In this document: positions 59,629 to 64,000 of the stretch, piece after piece | How positions within the stretch are numbered: the first letter of the stretch is position 1 | How the letters are laid out: the number at the start of each line of letters is the position of its first letter | Source: Saprospiraceae bacterium | Lineage (GTDB): Bacteria > Bacteroidota > Bacteroidia > Chitinophagales > Saprospiraceae | Length of the DNA: 64,000 nt | Direction: 5' to 3' | NCBI GenBank assembly: GCA_021299835.1 | Contig: JAJTER010000032.1 | Coordinates: 1 to 64,000 of the forward strand | Program-made: the position numbers and the translations under genes | Notes under the pieces: generated by a model | Database searches by the model: none | What the model was told of the DNA's origin: nothing | Seen by the model: the letters and a program-made list of their open reading frames with translations, nothing else

Positions 59629-59958
59629 ATGAATGAATCAAATTTTACTCTAGACCCCAAAATAGTTGGAATCATCAGCCACTTTAGCATCGTTGGCTGG
59701 TTTATTGCCTTTGTCTCCAAAAAAGACGATCAAGAAAATGTATATTTTTATTTAAGACAAACCCTGGGCATTCATCTCATATCTTTAGCCCTTTATTGGA
59801 TTCCCACTTTTATGTTTTTCGGAGGCACGCTCAGACTTATTGGCGGATTAGGTATTTTCGCCTGTTGGATCATTTCCCTTTTAGGCGCAATAAATGACGA
59901 GCAAAGAAAGATTCCCGTTTTAGGTAATTTTTTTCAGGAACAATTCAGGAATCTTTAA
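59629..59958 (+). CDS. small DUF4870-type membrane protein
   Basis: 109 residues, with the DPKIVGIISHFSIVGWFIAF opening and YLRQTLGIHLISLALYWIP, followed by a second hydrophobic pair (GGLGIFACWIISLLGAI). This is the pattern of DUF4870 proteins, small three- or four-helix membrane proteins of unknown role. It is transcribed away from the D-aminoacylase operon. Its stop overlaps the end of the convergent tcdA-like gene by 4 bases. Confidence 0.82.
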   Translation: MNESNFTLDPKIVGIISHFSIVGWFIAFVSKKDDQENVYFYLRQTLGIHLISLALYWIPTFMFFGGTLRLIGGLGIFACWIISLLGAINDEQRKIPVLGNFFQEQFRNL

Positions 59959-60757
59959 TTTGCTTCTTTTTTTTCGATGAGCGCTTGTATGACGTATGCA
60001 GCGGCATGAAGACCAAAAAGAGCAGGTAAATAGGAAATTGTACCGTAAAATGACTTTTTATACCTATTTCCATCCGTTAATTGAAGGGAGGAGGGTATCA
60101 CTGGAGCATTGGATGCTACGACGGGTATATTCCTTTTCCAACCCATTTTTCTGTATGATTTCCTTATTTGATGTGCAAATGGACAGTTTTTCGATTCAAA
60201 AAGGGAATAAACACCCACTCCAACAGGATTTATTCTACCCCCGGCACCCATAGAACTTATGATTGGTGTGTCAGAATGTTGACAACAAGCCAGTAAATTA
60301 AGTTTCTACCCCCAGCACCCATAGAACTTATGATAGGTGTGTCAGAATGCTGACAACAAGCCAGTAAATTTAGTTTAGGTTGAACACTATCAATGCAGTC
60401 CAAAATGTAATCAAATGGTTCGTTTAACAATTTTTGCATATCCTCCGGCTCCTGAAAATGGGATATTAACGATAGTTTAATATCTCTATTAATATCTAAA
60501 AGTCGTTGAGCCATTACCTCCGTTTTATGTAATCCCAGCGTAGAATCTAAGGCTATCAGCTGCCTGTTTTTATTTGAAACATCCACACAGTCACCATCCA
60601 CCAGGGTCATCGAACCTATACCAGCCCTGCCTAAAAATTCTGCAGCAAAACTTCCAACGCCTCCCAATCCTACGATTAACACCTTAGAAGCTTTCAAGGT
60701 ATTTACTGCCTCTTGTCCAATTAAAAGGGCGGTTCTCTCTAACCATGCATCTACCAT
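59955..60757 (-). pseudogene. tcdA: tcdA-like tRNA threonylcarbamoyladenosine dehydratase, broken by a tandem duplication
   Basis: An E1/ThiF-fold gene. From ATG 60757 the first 150 residues have the nucleotide-binding VLIVGLGGVGSFAAEFL, DGDCVDVSNKNRQ and DCIDSVQPK and run to SSMGAGGR, then turn into nonsense and stop at 60257. In another frame SMGAGGRINPVGV continues through FAHQIRKSYRKMGWK to the end at 59955, exactly the rest of the family. The cause is a 71-nt tandem duplication (60235-60376). Removing one copy restores a normal gene of about 240 residues. TcdA cyclises t6A to ct6A in tRNAs. The break may be an assembly artefact rather than a real mutation. Confidence 0.85.
60235..60376. 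repeat. 71-nt tandem duplication inside the tcdA-like gene
   Basis: Copy 1 is 60235-60305 and copy 2 is 60306-60376, offset 71. They differ at four bases (60243, 60264, 60280 and 60300 against their partners), and each difference is a synonymous third-position change in the tcdA frame. Confidence 0.95.
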
Positions 60758-60813
60758 AATAGACTATTTTTGAAATGATTCCATTGTAAAATTTCAAAGT
60801 TGATAAATTTTAC

Positions 60814-60842
60814 TTGAATTATAATAAAATAATATAGATTTG
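60814..60842 (+). promoter_or_regulatory. promoter of the SGNH/MBOAT operon
   Basis: TTG at 60814-60816, an 18-base spacer and TAGATTTG at 60835-60842, identical in form to the sdhCAB promoter. Transcription would start near 60849, a leader of about 36 bases. Confidence 0.65.
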
Positions 60843-60884
60843 CACGAAAAGAGAAACTACTCAAACTAAACAAGTTACTATTAC

Positions 60885-62306
60885 ATGATGCCACCTAAGG
60901 AAAGCATTCATCAGAACGGCTTTACCAAAGTTCTTTTAAATATTTTGCTTATCGTTCCACTGGTTATAGCAGGTTATTTTTATGGATTAGCTAATATTAA
61001 TGCGAACAAGGGAGCTACTTCAGACGATTTTATTTATGATTATCGGGAAATATACGCTAATCATGTTCAATATCGAAAAGACTGGGGCACAGATTCCTTT
61101 TTACTGTTCAAAGTTAAAAAACACTATTTTGGGGTTTTAAAATACGAAAGACCCAGCCTTACAGACCAAACCTACGCTGGGCTGGATTTATTATCCTCAT
61201 TTTTCAATAAACTTACCGAAAAGAATTCCCAGGTAAGAATCGCTTATTATGGTGATTCAGGCGTGGAAGCCGATTTGGTCACGCAAACATTAAGAGATAG
61301 TTTACAACAAATATTTGGAGGATCAGGCGTTGGATTCATACCTATTGTCTCCCGCGACCCGGGATTCAGGCAATCTATTACCCACTATTTTTCCAATCTA
61401 TGGCGATGGGAATCTCTTGAAAATCCAAGACCCATGAGAAAGAATCCAGGAATTTCAGGAAATTCATTTTACACCCAGCAAATTGATTCCATTTCTGGCC
61501 AAACCGCTTGGATATCCTATCGGGGAAAATCTTTTTCATCGAGAACGGCTACTTTTCCTACCATGAGATTTTTTTATGGTAAAAATGAAATCGACCCATC
61601 TAATGGATTTCTGGAATGGGAAATAAATAAAACTCAAAAATCGAGTCCGTTAGATAAAAATGAGTTGCTCAATGAAATCTCTTTGTTCGACTTTCCAGTT
61701 TCACAAATACGCATAAAAGCTAACCTTCCAAATAGTTTACCTGTTTATGGTTGTAGTATTGAAAGCACACAGGGGGTAATTCTCGATAATTTTGCCTTGA
61801 GGGGCATAGATGGTAGCAGATTAACAAGAATTCCCATTGCCTTATTGAAGAAATTTCAACATACATTGAATTATGATTTGCTCATTTTTTCTTATGGTTT
61901 AAATGTAACAAATCCAGCGAGAAGGGATTATTCAGAATATGAGGAAAAGATACTTCAACTGATAAAGCATTATCGGAAAGCATTTCCCGACGTTCCCATT
62001 TTAATTATCGGTCCGCCGGACAAAGGAATGGGAGGCCCGGGGAATTGGGTATCTGACCCCAGTGTTCCGCGTATCACTAAAGCAATGAGAAAAGCAGCCA
62101 TAAAAAGTGAAACGGCTTTTATCAGTTTATATGAATTGATGGGTGGTCAGGGAAGCATGGTAAGGTGGGTGGAAAAGGAACGCCCCAGATTAGCAAGCAC
62201 CGATTATACTCATTTTAATTATGAGGGCGCAGATAAAATAAGTCAGGAATTGTTGCATGTTTTTCTGTCACAGACCAGTACATCACATCGTAGAGAACCA
62301 AATTAA
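60885..62306 (+). CDS. membrane-anchored SGNH-family hydrolase/acyltransferase partner
   Basis: 473 residues. One N-terminal membrane helix (15-33) anchors a periplasmic domain with the SGNH block I YYGDSGVEAD (Ser125) and a closing DYTHFNYEG with the catalytic Asp and His at about 440-444; LLIFSYGLNVTN fits the Asn block. The lead-in with ATG-ATG leaves two equal starts. It lies 10 bases upstream of an MBOAT gene. This pair recalls the PatA/PatB and AlgI/AlgX-like systems, where MBOAT passes acetyl groups across the membrane and the SGNH protein puts them on peptidoglycan or an exopolysaccharide. Acetylation of a wall or surface glycan is the likely role. Confidence 0.8.
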   Translation: MMPPKESIHQNGFTKVLLNILLIVPLVIAGYFYGLANINANKGATSDDFIYDYREIYANHVQYRKDWGTDSFLLFKVKKHYFGVLKYERPSLTDQTYAGLDLLSSFFNKLTEKNSQVRIAYYGDSGVEADLVTQTLRDSLQQIFGGSGVGFIPIVSRDPGFRQSITHYFSNLWRWESLENPRPMRKNPGISGNSFYTQQIDSISGQTAWISYRGKSFSSRTATFPTMRFFYGKNEIDPSNGFLEWEINKTQKSSPLDKNELLNEISLFDFPVSQIRIKANLPNSLPVYGCSIESTQGVILDNFALRGIDGSRLTRIPIALLKKFQHTLNYDLLIFSYGLNVTNPARRDYSEYEEKILQLIKHYRKAFPDVPILIIGPPDKGMGGPGNWVSDPSVPRITKAMRKAAIKSETAFISLYELMGGQGSMVRWVEKERPRLASTDYTHFNYEGADKISQELLHVFLSQTSTSHRREPN

Positions 62307-62316
62307 TCAGGGTACA

Positions 62317-63675
62317 ATGACCACCATATTTTCAACATTTTTCCATGAACTCTGGAAATATGACCCACATAATCCGCTACAATTTAGTAGTATTACTTTT
62401 TTAATATTATTTGTGGTCGTTTACTTAATATACTACCTGATAAAAAAAAATGTTCCCTTAAGGAATATATACTTACTTGTATTTTCACTTTTTTTCTACT
62501 ACAAAAGCAGTGGCTGGTATTTTTTACTTCTTCTGAGTACAGCCTGGGTCGATTTTACCATTGCGCACTTTTTATTTTACCAAAAGGGAAACACAAAAAA
62601 ACTGCTCATCGCATTAAGTCTGTTCATTAATTTGGGCGTTTTAGCTTATTTTAAATATTCTCATTTCTTTAGTGAGGTATTTAATGAATTTTTTGGAGCC
62701 ACCTTTAAATGGGAAGCCCTTTTCCTGCCCGTTGGTATTTCATTTTTCACCTTTCAATCCCTGAGTTATAGCATCGATGTTTATCGGGGTGATCTGGTTC
62801 CATTAAGCGCCGGAAAAACAAGTCTAAAAGGTATAGTAATGAGTTTTCTAAATTACTGCTTTTATATAAGCTTTTTTCCTCAACTTGTTGCAGGCCCTAT
62901 CGTTAGGGCTTCTCAGTTTTTACCGCAAATAACGATGCCATCACGACTTGGAGTACTGCAAGCCGGACAAGGGTTATTTTTATTTAGCTGTGGATTATTC
63001 AAAAAAATTATCCTTTCCGATACCATCGGCGTATTCTGGGTGGACAGGGTTTTTGAAAATCCTTCTCTTTATTCCGGCATGGGCAATCTTTTAGCCGTTT
63101 ATGGTTACACTTTACAAATATATCTTGATTTTTCAGGATACTCGGATATGGCTATTGGCCTGGCCCTTTTAATGGGTTTCACTTTGACAGAAAATTTTAA
63201 CCGCCCCTATTTATCCACTTCTTTGCAAGAATTTTGGCGAAGGTGGCATATTTCACTATCTACCTGGCTACGCGATTATCTATATATTTCACTGGGAGGA
63301 AACAGGGGAAGCAAGCTAAAAACCTATATAAATCTATTCCTAACCATGTTGCTCGGTGGTTTATGGCATGGAGCGGGCTGGATGTTTATCTTATGGGGTG
63401 GTTTACATGGCCTAGGTTTAGCTCTCGACAGGTTACTTTCCTCTGCGGGTCAATTTTTAAGTAAACCCCTGAGTAAAAGTTTTATACTCATACTTAGCTT
63501 GCTTGGTGGAATAAGCGCTTACTTATTCTTTAAAATGACGGGTGAAACGATGGAAAAATGGCAGGTAATGGAGTGGCAGCTATATGTTCTACACCTTGCT
63601 TTAGGGGCAATTTTATTATTTTCATTAGGTGTTTTGATTGAAAATGGGGTAAAAGCTTTAAAATACCCCTATTAA
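62317..63675 (+). CDS. MBOAT-family O-acyltransferase, main part (frameshifted near the end)
   Basis: 452 residues from ATG 62317 (MTTIFSTFF); the frame is open to 62257 but that overlaps the SGNH gene. It is a many-helix membrane protein with the PatA/AlgI signatures EFWRRWHISLSTWLRDYLYI and LGGLWHGAGWMF, the latter holding the catalytic His. It probably imports acetyl groups for the SGNH partner. At 63675 it stops after VKALKYPY, but the family normally runs on through a TFHFVAFCWIFFRA segment, which is present just downstream in another frame. One missing A in the run at 63660-63663 would join them. Confidence 0.87.
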   Translation: MTTIFSTFFHELWKYDPHNPLQFSSITFLILFVVVYLIYYLIKKNVPLRNIYLLVFSLFFYYKSSGWYFLLLLSTAWVDFTIAHFLFYQKGNTKKLLIALSLFINLGVLAYFKYSHFFSEVFNEFFGATFKWEALFLPVGISFFTFQSLSYSIDVYRGDLVPLSAGKTSLKGIVMSFLNYCFYISFFPQLVAGPIVRASQFLPQITMPSRLGVLQAGQGLFLFSCGLFKKIILSDTIGVFWVDRVFENPSLYSGMGNLLAVYGYTLQIYLDFSGYSDMAIGLALLMGFTLTENFNRPYLSTSLQEFWRRWHISLSTWLRDYLYISLGGNRGSKLKTYINLFLTMLLGGLWHGAGWMFILWGGLHGLGLALDRLLSSAGQFLSKPLSKSFILILSLLGGISAYLFFKMTGETMEKWQVMEWQLYVLHLALGAILLFSLGVLIENGVKALKYPY

Positions 63676-64000
63676 TATCGGGTATTTTTACTTTCCATTT
63701 TGTCGCATTTTGCTGGATATTTTTCAGAGCGGGAGCGATTGGTTCCATTTTACCTTCGGGAGAATTATTAGGAAAAGTTTTATCAAAATTGTCTTCTATT
63801 CATTTTGACCCTTCTTTTATAATGGAAGTTCATGATAAAACGCCTTATGTGTTACCCGCTATTTTATTTGGTTTTATCTTACATTTTTCCCCTATTATTC
63901 TTAAAGAGAAAATAACTCTTTGGTTTAGTAAGCAATCTTTTGTCGTTCAGGCCATTTTGGTATCCCTTGTTATAACTTGTGTTTTAATATTAAACACACA
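63676..64000 (+). CDS. MBOAT-family O-acyltransferase, C-terminal part (other frame, cut by window edge)
   Basis: This frame (codon starts at 63675, 63678 and so on) is open from 63642 to the end of the window. It reads FTFHFVAFCWIFFRAGA and then LPAILFGFILHFSP and VQAILVSLVITCVLIL, the usual final helices of AlgI-type MBOAT proteins. It has no start of its own and is the continuation of the preceding gene after a frameshift at about 63660-63675. Confidence 0.8.

Overview
The window looks like a chromosomal piece of a Bacteroidota bacterium, most likely of the Saprospiria type. It is AT-rich and has TAnnTTTG-type -7 promoter boxes with no clear Shine-Dalgarno sites. It encodes many type IX secretion system (T9SS) cargo proteins with C-terminal sorting domains, a PorP/SprF-family protein, SprB-like repeats, large Cys-rich HYR proteins, and an sdhCAB operon with a single cytochrome b subunit. 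No rRNA, tRNA, CRISPR array, transposase or phage gene was found.

Layout. 1-3.2 kb: partial NUDIX hydrolase (-), secreted esterase, then a cysteine-synthase-like PLP enzyme followed by a membrane fatty-acid/sterol-type hydroxylase (+). 3.3-7.05 kb: sdhCAB (-) with a clear promoter and terminator. 7.1-9.8 kb: unknown protein plus RNase R (+). 9.8-11.6 kb: secreted Gfo/Idh/MocA oxidoreductase and YraN (-). 11.7-37.2 kb: an almost uninterrupted minus-strand block of giant T9SS-secreted proteins. 37.4-48.4 kb: five closely spaced plus-strand genes: a large probable outer-membrane protein, a frameshifted reprolysin-like metalloprotease in two pieces, a double D-Ala-D-Ala-ligase-like/PASTA membrane protein, and a PepSY-type membrane protein. 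48.4-50.6 kb: serine beta-lactamase-like hydrolase and a second PepSY-type protein (-). 50.6-51.9 kb: DEAD-box helicase (+). 51.95-52.48 kb: non-coding palindrome/repeat cluster. 52.5-54.4 kb: Tat-signal oxidoreductase and a lipoprotein (-). 54.5-59.6 kb: operon for D-aminoacylase-like amidohydrolase, S9 peptidase and DUF5009-type membrane acyltransferase (-). 59.6-64 kb: small DUF4870 protein, a tcdA-like gene broken by a 71-nt tandem duplication, and an SGNH hydrolase plus MBOAT O-acyltransferase pair whose MBOAT gene is frameshifted and runs off the window.

The most interesting block is 11.7-37.2 kb. One 1809-residue protein has five tandem cohesin-like domains, about 12 SprB-like repeats and a type-B (gliding-associated) T9SS sorting domain. 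A PorP/SprF-family gene lies directly downstream. Just upstream are a stand-alone cohesin-like T9SS protein and a 1540-residue HYR protein carrying a dockerin. Three further dockerin proteins flank the group: two HYR proteins and an animal-type haem peroxidase. Four of the genes share a sequence box just upstream of their starts. Together this resembles a scaffoldin/dockerin surface assembly delivered by T9SS and carrying adhesion-like and peroxidase modules rather than glycoside hydrolases. The domain calls come from reading the sequence. That the parts assemble is inference.

Two single-base homopolymer frameshifts, and one tandem duplication whose copies differ only at synonymous sites, suggest that parts of this sequence may carry assembly or consensus errors (for example merged strain haplotypes). 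Broken genes should be judged with that in mind.
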